This document shows positions 1-8,544 of a stretch of DNA of 49,209 nucleotides, piece after piece; positions within the stretch are counted from its first letter, which is position 1; every line of letters begins with the position of its first letter. This DNA comes from an uncultured Rhodocyclaceae bacterium (GTDB taxonomy: Bacteria > Pseudomonadota > Gammaproteobacteria > Burkholderiales > Rhodocyclaceae): the NCBI GenBank assembly GCA_900549295.1, contig URNG01000008.1:1-49209 (forward strand), written 5' to 3'. The notes under the pieces are model-generated. The model worked only from the letters and a program-made list of their open reading frames with translations, made no database searches and was not told the DNA's origin. Position numbers and translations under genes: made by a program.

Positions 1-483
1 CTCGCCGCCGATATGGCGACCATGCACGGGCGCGAATTGCAGACTGTGCTGCCCGTGCAGATGCTTGCCCAAAGCCGCATCGCAAAGAATTTCACCGCCT
101 TCGCCCAAAGCGGCAAGGCGCAAGGCATGGGTGATGTGTTCACTATCCAGCTGCGCATTGCCACCGACTGCTGCCAAAGCGATGCGCAGGCTCAGCTTAT
201 GCCCGGAAACCGGGGGCAGGTCGGCCACCCGCTGCTGCATGTCGATGGCCGCATGGCAAGCCGCTTCCGCATGGCTGAAACGGGCCAGCAGTTCGTCGCC
301 CACGACCTGCTGGATTCTCCCCTCCTGCCCTTCGATGGAGCGCGTGATGCGCTTCAGGCAACGATCGATGGCACGCTCGGCCTCCTGCTCGTTGAGACGC
401 TGATGCAGGGATGCGCTGCCGGTCATATCGGCAATCATGAAAATGCTGCTGGTGTGAGCTTCGGACATGCTTGATGACGACAT
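1..483 (-). CDS. Class III nucleotidyl cyclase domain protein (C-terminus outside window)
   Basis: The frame is open from the ATG at 483 (or 468) to the window edge, giving 161 codons without a stop. The start of a class III adenylate/guanylate cyclase catalytic domain is readable: a first metal-binding Asp in IADMTGSASLHQRL near residue 20 and a second in VVGDELLARF near residue 70, followed by the usual helix and RIALAAVGG strand. The residue before the second motif, normally Lys in adenylate cyclases, is Gln here, so activity or substrate is uncertain. Neither start has a clear ribosome binding site. The family makes or once made cyclic nucleotides; the rest of the protein is not visible. 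It stands upstream of ttcA on the same strand. Confidence 0.8.
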   Translation of the reverse strand, partial: MSSSSMSEAHTSSIFMIADMTGSASLHQRLNEQEAERAIDRCLKRITRSIEGQEGRIQQVVGDELLARFSHAEAACHAAIDMQQRVADLPPVSGHKLSLRIALAAVGGNAQLDSEHITHALRLAALGEGGEILCDAALGKHLHGQHSLQFAPVHGRHIGGE

Positions 484-527
484 GGTCAGGGGTCGGTAAA
501 AATGAAGCGGCGATTATACGCTTGAAA

Positions 528-1418
528 TCAAGGCATTGGCGGCACACAAACCGCGGGCTGCTGAATCGGAAAGGCACCGAATACCGGGTACTCGACGCTG
601 TCGAAAGCGATATCGCCTTCGCTGACCGGCGTCTCCAGGGTCAGCCCGCGGAAATCGAACAGCGCGTTGTCCCCCAGGTGCGAGGGCACCACGTTTTGCA
701 GCGCAGTAAACACCGCTTCGGTGCGCCCGGGATAGCGGCGATCCCAGTCCTGCATCATCTCGCGCACTTTCTGGCGCTGCATGTTTTCCTGCGAACCGCA
801 CAAATTGCACGGAATGAGCGGGTAATCCATGCCCCGGGCAAATTTGGCGATGTCGCTCTCGGCGCAGTAAGCCAGCGGGCGGATGACGATGTGCGCCTTG
901 TCGTCGGTCACCAGCTTGGGCGGCATGGCTTTCAGCTTGCCGCCGAACAGCAGGTTGAGGAACAGGGTGTGCACCATGTCGTCGCGGTGGTGACCGAGCG
1001 CGATCTTGTTCGCGCCCAACTCCTTCGCGGTGCGGTAAATGATGCCCCGGCGCAGGCGCGAGCACAGCGAGCAGGTGGTCTTGCCTGCCGGAATCTTGTC
1101 CTTGACGATGGAGTAGGTGTCGGCTTCGACGATGCGGTACTCGATACCCAGGGAAGCAAAATAATTGGGCAGGATCTCGGCCGGAAAGCCGGGCTGCTTC
1201 TGATCGAGATTCATGGCGATCAGCTTGAACTTCACCGGCGCGCGCTGTTGCAGGGCGAGCAGCATGGAGAGCAGGGTGTAGGAATCCTTGCCGCCGGAAC
1301 AGCAGACCAGCACCACATCGCCCTCCTCGATCATGTTGTAGTCGATGATGGCTTTGCCGGTGCGGCTTTCCAGTTGTTTACGCAGTTTTTGCAGGGTGCC
1401 GGACAAGGGGATGCTCAT
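528..1418 (-). CDS. ttcA: tRNA 2-thiocytidine(32) synthetase TtcA
   Basis: The 296-residue product is the usual length. It has the PP-loop ATP pyrophosphatase motif SGGKDS at residues 41-46, a CSLC pair at about 116/119 and a CNLC motif at 204-207. In this family the cysteines hold the 4Fe-4S cluster and take part in sulfur transfer. TtcA adenylates and then thiolates C32 of certain tRNAs in the cytoplasm. The C-terminal IRPLAYCAESDI segment also fits. It shares its strand with the cyclase fragment but shows no obvious functional link. Identification is firm. Confidence 0.95.
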   Translation of the reverse strand: MSIPLSGTLQKLRKQLESRTGKAIIDYNMIEEGDVVLVCCSGGKDSYTLLSMLLALQQRAPVKFKLIAMNLDQKQPGFPAEILPNYFASLGIEYRIVEADTYSIVKDKIPAGKTTCSLCSRLRRGIIYRTAKELGANKIALGHHRDDMVHTLFLNLLFGGKLKAMPPKLVTDDKAHIVIRPLAYCAESDIAKFARGMDYPLIPCNLCGSQENMQRQKVREMMQDWDRRYPGRTEAVFTALQNVVPSHLGDNALFDFRGLTLETPVSEGDIAFDSVEYPVFGAFPIQQPAVCVPPMP

Positions 1419-1524
1419 GGTGGGCTGGCTGAAATGCGAGAGATACGAAAGGGCGCAAGTTTACCTGCAAGTGCGGTGAAAGCCCGCATCTCGGTAAAAT
1501 GACCGTTTTTCCCGCTGCCACGCC

Positions 1525-2694
1525 ATGTCTGCCCTACCCCTGCCCAGCGAAGACGCACTGACACACAGTCAGGCCATGTTTACCCATCTCGTGAGCGAAA
1601 TCAGCAACAACGGCGGCTGGCTGTCCTTTGCCGATTTCATGGCCGAAATGCTTTACGCACCGGGCCTGGGTTATTACGCGGCGGGCGCGCAGAAATTCGG
1701 TGCGGCAGGCGATTTCGTCACCGCGCCGGAAATGACGCCGCTGTTCGCCCAGGCTTTGGCGCGGCAACTGGCGCAGATCATGGCAGCTGCGGAAAACCGG
1801 ATCATCGAGGTTGGCGCGGGTTCCGGGCGTCTGGCCGCCGATCTGCTCGCGGCGCTGGAAGCGCAGGGCGGGCTGCCGCGCTCTTACGCCATTCTCGAAC
1901 TCTCGCCCGATCTGCAAGCCCGCCAGCGGGCCACGCTGGCGGCAGAAGTGCCGCATCTGCTGGAACGGGTGCAGTGGCTGACGCAGTTGCCGACTGAGTT
2001 TTCCGGCGTGGTCGTCGCCAACGAGCTGCTCGACGCCCTGCCGACGCATCTGGTGAAGTGGAGCAAAACGGGGATTTTCGAGCGCGGCGTCAGCCTCGAT
2101 CCGGCAGGACGTTTCACGTGGAACGACAGACCCGCCGACGGCGAATTGCTGGCAGCCGCAAAGGAAATTGCCACAGAACACGCACTGGAAACCCCGGAAT
2201 CCGACTACGTTTCAGAAATCTCGCTCGCCGCGCGCGGCTGGGCCGCCGCCTGGGGCGATCGTTTGCGCCGGGGCGCGCTCATTCTCATCGACTACGGATT
2301 CCCGGCGCACGAGTATTACCACCCGCAGCGCCACGCAGGCACGCTGATGTGCCACCACCGCCACCACGCGCACAGCGACCCCTTTTATCTGCCGGGGTTG
2401 CAGGATGTGACGGCGCACGTCGATTTCACCGCGCTAATTGCCGCTGCTCACAGGAGCGGCCTGGAACTCCTCGGTTACAGCACGCAAGGACAGTTCTTGC
2501 TGAACTGCGGCATCCTGCAAGCCCTGGCGCAGATTCCCGCAGAAACGCCCGCTTACTACCGGGCCGCCAGTGCCGTCGGCAAGCTGACCATGCCGCACGA
2601 AATGGGCGAGTTGTTCAAGGTCATGGCGCTGGGCCGTGGCATCGATGCGGACTTGCTGGGTTTTATCCGGGGCGACCAGAGCCACCGCCTGTGA
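1525..2694 (+). CDS. Class I SAM-dependent methyltransferase, MidA/NDUFAF7-like (COG1565)
   Basis: The product has 389 residues. The N-terminal pattern (ISFADFM-like segment, LYAPGLGYYAAG, KFGAAGDFVTAPE) and the SAM-binding EVGAGSGRLAADLL motif at about residue 92 are hallmarks of the COG1565 family. The eukaryotic members methylate an arginine of a complex I subunit, but the bacterial substrate is unknown. It starts divergently from ttcA about 107 nt away. The yjfB gene follows on the same strand after about 50 nt. Confidence 0.88.
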   Translation: MSALPLPSEDALTHSQAMFTHLVSEISNNGGWLSFADFMAEMLYAPGLGYYAAGAQKFGAAGDFVTAPEMTPLFAQALARQLAQIMAAAENRIIEVGAGSGRLAADLLAALEAQGGLPRSYAILELSPDLQARQRATLAAEVPHLLERVQWLTQLPTEFSGVVVANELLDALPTHLVKWSKTGIFERGVSLDPAGRFTWNDRPADGELLAAAKEIATEHALETPESDYVSEISLAARGWAAAWGDRLRRGALILIDYGFPAHEYYHPQRHAGTLMCHHRHHAHSDPFYLPGLQDVTAHVDFTALIAAAHRSGLELLGYSTQGQFLLNCGILQALAQIPAETPAYYRAASAVGKLTMPHEMGELFKVMALGRGIDADLLGFIRGDQSHRL

Positions 2695-2741
2695 GGCCGG
2701 ATGTATACTGAGCGCCGTGCCTGGTCGCAGCGGAGCCTGCC

Positions 2742-2930
2742 ATGAATATTCCCGCCATCAATAGCACCGTCAATGCCCTCAGCCAGTCCTCGACGCCTGA
2801 TGCCGTCAATATTCTGGTGCTGAAAAAAGCGATTGCCCTGGAAGGCCGCGCTGCCCTGCAGCTTCTGGAGGCCATTCCTGCCCCGAGCAATCCGGCGCAT
2901 CTGGGTAACACCGTCGACACCTTTGCCTGA
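2742..2930 (+). CDS. YjfB-family putative motility protein
   Basis: This small acidic protein of 62 residues has the YjfB layout: an N-terminal segment, a central VNILVLKKAI helix followed by ALQLLEAI, and the closing PAHLGNTVDTFA, matching the family's HLGQNIDI-type ending. The family is annotated as putative motility protein, but its biochemical role is unknown. No flagellar genes lie in this window. A GGAGCC ribosome binding site lies just upstream of the ATG. Confidence 0.75.
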   Translation: MNIPAINSTVNALSQSSTPDAVNILVLKKAIALEGRAALQLLEAIPAPSNPAHLGNTVDTFA

Positions 2931-2948
2931 GGCCGCATCGCGGGAAAA

Positions 2949-3761
2949 TCAGTCTTCCAGTTCTTGCAGCCAGTTTTCCACCAGGCCCGCCGCAGCGGGC
3001 CAGTTTTTTTCGTGGGTAATGGCATGCCCCATGCCGGGCAGGATATGGCAGGACTCGCCATAGGTTTGCGCCGTGGTTTGCACGAGAAAGGCCGGTACCA
3101 GCACGTCGTGCTGCGCGCCGACGATGAGCATGGGCGGGCGGCGCATGTGCAGCAGATTGGGCAGGCTGAACATCGACATGTCCCAGATGGCGCGCTGCGA
3201 CTCGTTCTGCATGCGGTTCAGCCAGCTTTCCAGCATGGCTTCGTCCGCCTCACCCGCAAACAAGGCTTCGCGCACGGTATCCGTGTCGGTGTAGTTGCCG
3301 GCCAGGATGCGGTTGAGTTCGAGAAAAATGCCCGGTTTCTGCAGCATGAGATGAAACTGCGCCGCCACCAGACCTTGCGGCGGCACCGAGCAGAGCAGCG
3401 CGACGGCGCGCGCCGGGTGGTGTTCAAGATATTTCTGGGCGACGAAACCGCCCATCGAGTGGCCGATCAGCACCGGGTCGATCTGCAAAGCCTGCACCAC
3501 ACAGCGCACATCATCGACGTAATCGGCCACGGACAACCAGTTGATCTGCTCATGGCCGCTGCTGCCGCCGTGGCCGCGCAGGGAAAGGGCGTGGCAGGGG
3601 TAACCCGCCGCCGCGAAATACGGCATGAAAGTTTCCGTCCACATCCAGCCACCGGCAAAGGCACCGTGGATGAAGAGGAGCGGCGGGCGGGCGTTTTGGG
3701 TGGCTTCCGGCAGGCAGGAAAAAACTTCGCGCCCGGCTATCTGTTGGCTGGTGATTTGCAT
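2949..3761 (-). CDS. Alpha/beta hydrolase
   Basis: The product is 270 residues from the ATG at 3761, chosen because homology-like sequence begins there; the frame itself is open further upstream. It shows the oxyanion strand LLFIHGAFAGGWMW, the nucleophile elbow GHSMGGFVAQ (Ser), a late Asp in VGAQHDVLVP and a His in LPGMGHAITHE, which together form a canonical catalytic triad. The substrate cannot be told from sequence; it could be an esterase, lipase or lactonase. It ends only 18 nt from the convergent yjfB gene and is divergent from the DUF2905 gene. Confidence 0.85.
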   Translation of the reverse strand: MQITSQQIAGREVFSCLPEATQNARPPLLFIHGAFAGGWMWTETFMPYFAAAGYPCHALSLRGHGGSSGHEQINWLSVADYVDDVRCVVQALQIDPVLIGHSMGGFVAQKYLEHHPARAVALLCSVPPQGLVAAQFHLMLQKPGIFLELNRILAGNYTDTDTVREALFAGEADEAMLESWLNRMQNESQRAIWDMSMFSLPNLLHMRRPPMLIVGAQHDVLVPAFLVQTTAQTYGESCHILPGMGHAITHEKNWPAAAGLVENWLQELED

Positions 3762-3817
3762 GATCGGCTCTTGTGCTTGGTCGTATGGTGTAATGCGCGC
3801 TTCCGAGGGAGGCTGCA

Positions 3818-4015
3818 ATGTTGAAATGGGTGTTGACCCTGGTGCTGGCGATTTTTCTACTGGGCATCCTGACGCCACATCTGGCCCGCTTCATTCGCTT
3901 CGGTCAACTGCCGGGGGATTTCAGATGGCGGATCGGCGGGCAGGAATACCGTTTTCCCCTGGTCAGCATCCTCTTGTTTTCACTTTTCATCTGGCTCCTC
4001 GGGCGACTCCTTTAA
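3818..4015 (+). CDS. DUF2905 family small membrane protein
   Basis: The 65-residue product has two hydrophobic segments (about residues 4-24 and 48-64) around a conserved central part reading FGQLPGDFRWRIGGQEYRFPLVSILL. The GxLPGDI/F pattern is typical of DUF2905 inner-membrane proteins, whose function is unknown. Its last 36 nt overlap the 3' end of the convergent cca gene. Confidence 0.85.
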   Translation: MLKWVLTLVLAIFLLGILTPHLARFIRFGQLPGDFRWRIGGQEYRFPLVSILLFSLFIWLLGRLL

Positions 4016-5275
4016 CACGGCGCGCACGGCGGCAATGCGGGCGCTGCGGATACGCTGCGGAATCTTTCCGGGTCGCCCATCGCCGTTGCAGGCGGCGGCA
4101 ATGGCCCCCGCATCGACTTGCCGCACGGCGGCAAGCAAGCGCCGCAGATAGTCGCTTTGCGGATAAGGGCGCGTCTCCCAGCCCAGCCGACCATTGAAAT
4201 CGCACTGGCAGGCAGCAAGCAGTTCGTTGAAACGCTGGGGACGGCGCAGGGCATCGCAGCGTTCCAGCAGATCGACCACGGTGCTGGCCTTGAGTTCGGC
4301 GGCGCGGTGGACGTTGCCGTGTTCACGGGCGGTGATGACGGCGAGTTCGCGGCATTCGTTGGGCACGCGCAGGCGTCGGCTCATGCTCTGGCACAGGCCG
4401 ACGCTGCGCCCTTCGTGGCCGTGGTGGCGGGGAAGGATGTCGGCAGGCGTGGTGGCCTTGCCCAGATCGTGGCACAGCGCGGCATAGCGCACGCTCAGGG
4501 GATACCCATGGCGGGCCGCCTGGTCGAGCACCAGCAGGAGATGCGCGCCGGTATCGATTTCCGGGTGGTACTCGGCCCGCTGCGGCACGCCGAACAAGGC
4601 ATCGACCTCCGGCAGCAGGCGCTTCAACGCGCCGCAGGCGCGCAGCACTTCGAACATGCGCGCAGGCTTGTTTTCCATCAGCCCCTTGGCCAGTTCCTGC
4701 CAGACCCGCTCGGCGACCAGATGGTCGACTTCGCCGTTCCGCACCATGTCCTGCATCAGGGCGAGGGTTTCCGCAGCGATGCCGAAATCGGCAAAGCGCG
4801 CCGCGAAACGCGCCAGACGCAGGATGCGCACCGGATCTTCGGCAAAAGCCGGGCCGACGTGGCGCAGGATTCTGGCATCGAGATCGGCCCGACCGTGGAA
4901 GGGATCGTGTAAGCGTCCTGTCGCATCGCGGGCGATGGCATTGATGGTCAGGTCGCGGCGCGCGAGATCCTGTTCCAGCGTGACATCCGGCGCGGTGTGG
5001 AAGGTGAAGCCGTGATAGCCGCGCCCGCTCTTGCGCTCGGTGCGAGCCAGCGCGTATTCGGCCTGGGTGCGGGGATGCAGGAAAACCGGGAAATCCTTGC
5101 CGACCGGGCGGAAACCGGCGGCCAGCATGGCTTCGGGGCTGGCACCGACGACCACGTAATCATGATCGTCGCTCGCGCGTCCGAGCAGGCTGTCGCGCAC
5201 CGCGCCGCCGACGCTGTAAATCTGGGCGTCGGCGGTGATTTTCGGGAAAGCGTCGCTTGCCTTAGCGGCCGGCAC
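3980..5275 (-). CDS. cca: CCA tRNA nucleotidyltransferase (multifunctional, HD domain)
   Basis: About 431 residues. The nucleotidyltransferase core is visible as QIYSVGGAVRDSLLGR, then DHDYVVVG with the metal-binding Asp pair and RRDLTINAI. A C-terminal HD phosphohydrolase domain (CHDLGKATTPADILPRHHGHE) marks the multifunctional gammaproteobacterial/betaproteobacterial type, which adds or repairs CCA at tRNA 3' ends. The start is unusual: no ATG lies in the region where the family normally begins. I chose the GTG at 5275, inside the end of the upstream gene (14-nt overlap). ATT or ATC closer to QIYSVGG is an alternative. Confidence 0.9.
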   Translation of the reverse strand: MPAAKASDAFPKITADAQIYSVGGAVRDSLLGRASDDHDYVVVGASPEAMLAAGFRPVGKDFPVFLHPRTQAEYALARTERKSGRGYHGFTFHTAPDVTLEQDLARRDLTINAIARDATGRLHDPFHGRADLDARILRHVGPAFAEDPVRILRLARFAARFADFGIAAETLALMQDMVRNGEVDHLVAERVWQELAKGLMENKPARMFEVLRACGALKRLLPEVDALFGVPQRAEYHPEIDTGAHLLLVLDQAARHGYPLSVRYAALCHDLGKATTPADILPRHHGHEGRSVGLCQSMSRRLRVPNECRELAVITAREHGNVHRAAELKASTVVDLLERCDALRRPQRFNELLAACQCDFNGRLGWETRPYPQSDYLRRLLAAVRQVDAGAIAAACNGDGRPGKIPQRIRSARIAAVRAVLKESPEEPDEK

Positions 5276-6224
5276 GGAAACGGAAACTGTCGAGTTTGCC
5301 GCGCGGGGTGCTGTGTGCGATGTAGGTGGGGGCGACTGCTTCCAGCGCCGTCGGCTGCCAGCGGGCGGGTGCCTGGCAGTTTGCATCGCAGACGCTGTCG
5401 ACCTGCATCGAGCGCAGGTTGTCCGGCGACAGAACGGGGTTGGGCAGCAGCCACATCAAGCCGGCCTGCAGATAGGCCCAGCCCTCCGAGAGAGGGACGA
5501 TGCGGGCATTGCTGCCGCACAGTTGCGCCGTGTAATCGACCAGTTGGCGCAGGGTGTAGGTTTGCGGACCGGCCAGATCGTAGGTCTGACCGTAGGTGCC
5601 GACCTCCGACAGCGCGTCGATGAAGGCATCGGCCACGTCGGCGGCCCAGACCGGCTGGAAGCGGGCATGGCCGAAGCCGAGGGGGAAGATCGGGGTGACC
5701 TTGAGTGCCTTGGCGAAAGTGTTGAGGAAGCTGTCGCCCAGGCCGAAAATGACCGAGGGGCGGAAGATGGTGGCATCCAGTTGGCCGCTCGCCGCACGCA
5801 CGATGGCCTCGCCCTCGCCCTTGGAGGCGAGGTATTCCGACGGCCCTTTGGGATCGGCTTTCAGGGCGCTCATGTGCAGCAGGCGGCGCACACCGCTGGC
5901 CTGACAGGCGGCCACGATTTTTTTCGGCAACTCGACGTGAGCGGCGGCAAAATCCTGACTGTACGGCAGTTTGACGTCGCGGCTGTGCAGCACGCCGACC
6001 AGATTGATCACGGCATCCTGGCCGCGCATCAGTTCACGCAGCGTTTCCGGGCAATGGATGTCGGCTTCCGGCATCGTCACACCCGGCTGCATGATCAGCG
6101 CCTTGGTGCGTTCACGGCGGCGCGTCGGCACGGTGACTTCGATGCCGCGTTGGGCCAGACGATTGACGATATAGGTGCCGACAAAACCGCTCCCGCCCAA
6201 CAGCAGAACTTTTTTGATGCTCAT
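5262..6224 (-). CDS. NAD(P)-binding complex I NDUFA9-like protein (atypical SDR)
   Basis: The 320-residue product opens with a Rossmann nucleotide-binding motif, VLLLGGSGFVGTYIVNRL (GxxGxxG). It continues with DAVINLVGVLH and a TIFRPSVIFGLGD segment, typical of the NDUFA9-like atypical short-chain dehydrogenases. Their enzymatic substrate is generally unknown, and the mitochondrial relative is a structural complex I subunit. It overlaps the start of cca by 14 nt, so the two are probably translated from one mRNA. Confidence 0.88.
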   Translation of the reverse strand: MSIKKVLLLGGSGFVGTYIVNRLAQRGIEVTVPTRRRERTKALIMQPGVTMPEADIHCPETLRELMRGQDAVINLVGVLHSRDVKLPYSQDFAAAHVELPKKIVAACQASGVRRLLHMSALKADPKGPSEYLASKGEGEAIVRAASGQLDATIFRPSVIFGLGDSFLNTFAKALKVTPIFPLGFGHARFQPVWAADVADAFIDALSEVGTYGQTYDLAGPQTYTLRQLVDYTAQLCGSNARIVPLSEGWAYLQAGLMWLLPNPVLSPDNLRSMQVDSVCDANCQAPARWQPTALEAVAPTYIAHSTPRGKLDSFRFRAGR

Positions 6225-6323
6225 CAGAAACCCCGCAAGACGTTACTCGACAAAGCGGCAATTTTACGTGAAATCCGCTGTTTACGGGGATTCGCAGGGA
6301 TATGCCGCCGCGGTGCCGCCAGA

Positions 6324-8438
6324 TCAGCGGCTGGCGGCAAGGGCGCGTTGCAGCAAGGTGTTGACCAGATCGGGATCGCCCAGCAGGCGAATCTCGCCGG
6401 CAGCCACTTCAGCGGCCAGCAAATGGCTGAGGATGGTGAACGCCTCGGTCTGGGGCGCATTGATCAGAAGCAGGCGCTCGCTGGCGGGACTTTGCTGGCA
6501 GAGGCAGAAATTCTGCTCGCGGCCGGCCAGGGTGAGCTGGAACCACTGCCCCGGCGAAAAGGGGCTGCGGCCGGCCCGGGCAGAAACCGGGGGGCGGCTG
6601 TCGCGGGTGTGCAGGATCAGGGTGCCGCTTTCCAGCTGGCCATCGACCATGACGGCCACAGTTGCAGAAGCCCCGGTTTCGGCTGCCTCGGGCACGTTTT
6701 CGGCCGGCGCATTGGGGCGCATGGCCCGGGTTTGCAGGGCAAAACAGGCATCGAGTATCGCGGTCTGCTGCTCGGAAGGCAGCTTGAGGCTCTCCATGTC
6801 GGCCTTCAGGGCCTGCAGGACGGCGGGCAGTTCGCGCGCCAGCGCCTTGCGTCCTTCCGCATCGGCCTTCGGCTGGAAGGTCCACAGCAGCTTGTCGAGG
6901 CGGGTCAGGCGTTCGGCCCAGGCAGCGCTTTCCGGGCCGTCCTGCAACCAGGTGCGCTCGAGCAGGCGGCTGGCATCCTGGCGTAGATAGCTCTGCAGTA
7001 CGGCGGGCAGCTTGGCGATGTTCATCTGGGCCAGCAAAATGGCGATGCCTTCGCTCGCTTCGTCGCGCCGGTCGATCTGGCGCAGCAGGGGAAGGTAGGC
7101 GGCAGACGCCTGCAGGCGCCGGTTGAAACGGACCCCGATCTGTTGCCCCAGCGTTTGTGCGGCCCGCTCGAAAGCAGCGGCGTGGTCGCTGTCCCTGACG
7201 AGATCCTGAACGAGGTTTTCAAGCTCGCCCGCAAAACTCTCGCTCCCGTCCTGCGCGTCACCCAACTCGCCCACGCAGCGCCCGAGGGCGGAAAACAACT
7301 GTCGCCAGGGATGGTCGGCCCGGGTAAACAGACTGCGATCCTTGAGCGCCAGTTTGACGGTGGGAATCTGCAGGCGGGCAAACAGTTGCTTGAGCGTGGG
7401 TGGCAATTCCGGGGCGCTGAACAGCATGTCGAAGAGCAAACCGACGGCGTCTATGGTCTGTCCTTCGCTCGTGTTGGCGGGAATGCCGAACTCCTGCGCA
7501 TTGATCGGATGGATGGCCGCCGGCGCTCGGGCCGGCGGCGGGCTGGCGGGAGCGAAAAGCTCCGGGATCAGGGCTTCCAGCCTGGGCGAGGTATCGGTCA
7601 GAAAATTGCTGCTGGCAGCAGGCTTGGGCGCGCTGGAGACCGACCCCATCTGCTCCAGGCGGAACCACAGGTTTTCCAGTGCGGCCTGATCGAGCAGAGC
7701 GGGTTCCGTCGCATCGTTGCGCCGATTTTTCTGCACGAGCAGTGCAAGAATATCCTTGGGCAGAGCCGAATGCGCAGCGGCGTTGGCCGACCCGTTGCCC
7801 CGATTGTTGCCCGCTTGCACGCCTGCAGCGCCGGTGATGCTGACCACACTTTCCTGCGTCCTGATGATGCCGGCCTGGGTCGGCTCGATGCCCAGACGCG
7901 CCATTTCCTCTTCCAGCGCTTCGTAGAGGGGCGGCAATTCGCGGCACAGCATGTCTTCGACGCGATCGAGCAGATCGAGTTTTTCATCCAGCGAACTTGC
8001 CCCGGCCTGTTCGAAAAACACGCGCAGGCCTTCGACGATGCCGGCCGGCCCGGTGGGATTCTGGTTCTTGCCCAGCTCCGGGCGCGCCAGCAGGGTCATG
8101 AAGCGCAACTGGGTTTTCCACAAGGCGGTGCTGGCGGCATCGCTCAACCGGGTGCTGACGCGGTCCAGGCGAAGGTTCAGTTCGAGATCATCCTCGCCGA
8201 TCAGGGAGATGCGGGAAGAAGTCAGACTACGGAGCTCGTCGCCAAAACTGCTTTGCTGCTGCTGCGCCGCCCGGGCGTCGAAATAGCGACCGCTGCCATT
8301 GATGATGGCCTGAATTGCAGTCGGTGAAAGCAGGCCGCTTTGGCGCAGCAAATCCGCCAAGTGTTGCAGAAAGAATTTCCGGCATTGCGGTAGGCGTGCC
8401 AGCGGCATGTGCTGTCCCGCTGCGGTCTGCATCGACAT
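6324..8438 (-). CDS. DUF1631 family protein
   Basis: About 704 residues from the ATG at 8438. The segment ALWKTQLRFMTLLARPELGKNQNPTGP-type near the N-terminus and the following GIVEGLRVFFEQAG, EEEMARLGI and C-terminal PilZ-like strands (GQLESGTLILHTRD, GQWFQLTLAGREQNFCL) are typical of DUF1631, often mis-annotated as thymidine phosphorylase. Its molecular role is unknown. The middle (roughly residues 230-330) is low-complexity and Ala/Pro-rich. It lies downstream of the lytic transglycosylase gene on the same strand with a 106-nt gap. Confidence 0.85.
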   Translation of the reverse strand: MSMQTAAGQHMPLARLPQCRKFFLQHLADLLRQSGLLSPTAIQAIINGSGRYFDARAAQQQQSSFGDELRSLTSSRISLIGEDDLELNLRLDRVSTRLSDAASTALWKTQLRFMTLLARPELGKNQNPTGPAGIVEGLRVFFEQAGASSLDEKLDLLDRVEDMLCRELPPLYEALEEEMARLGIEPTQAGIIRTQESVVSITGAAGVQAGNNRGNGSANAAAHSALPKDILALLVQKNRRNDATEPALLDQAALENLWFRLEQMGSVSSAPKPAASSNFLTDTSPRLEALIPELFAPASPPPARAPAAIHPINAQEFGIPANTSEGQTIDAVGLLFDMLFSAPELPPTLKQLFARLQIPTVKLALKDRSLFTRADHPWRQLFSALGRCVGELGDAQDGSESFAGELENLVQDLVRDSDHAAAFERAAQTLGQQIGVRFNRRLQASAAYLPLLRQIDRRDEASEGIAILLAQMNIAKLPAVLQSYLRQDASRLLERTWLQDGPESAAWAERLTRLDKLLWTFQPKADAEGRKALARELPAVLQALKADMESLKLPSEQQTAILDACFALQTRAMRPNAPAENVPEAAETGASATVAVMVDGQLESGTLILHTRDSRPPVSARAGRSPFSPGQWFQLTLAGREQNFCLCQQSPASERLLLINAPQTEAFTILSHLLAAEVAAGEIRLLGDPDLVNTLLQRALAASR

Positions 8439-8544
8439 GGTGTTGGCCCGTTCTGTCCTTGTGTTGAAAGAATGTCCGGTTGGGGAATTTTGTGATGTGT
8501 CAGAAGTGACGCCACGACGGACTCTGACATTTTTCGAGACAATT

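Noticed and set aside
5235..6986. Long + strand open frame (583 codons) opposite the NDUFA9-like and DUF1631 genes
   Set aside because: It is a GC-rich shadow of well-supported - strand genes, with no family motifs and repetitive Gly/Arg/Gln composition.
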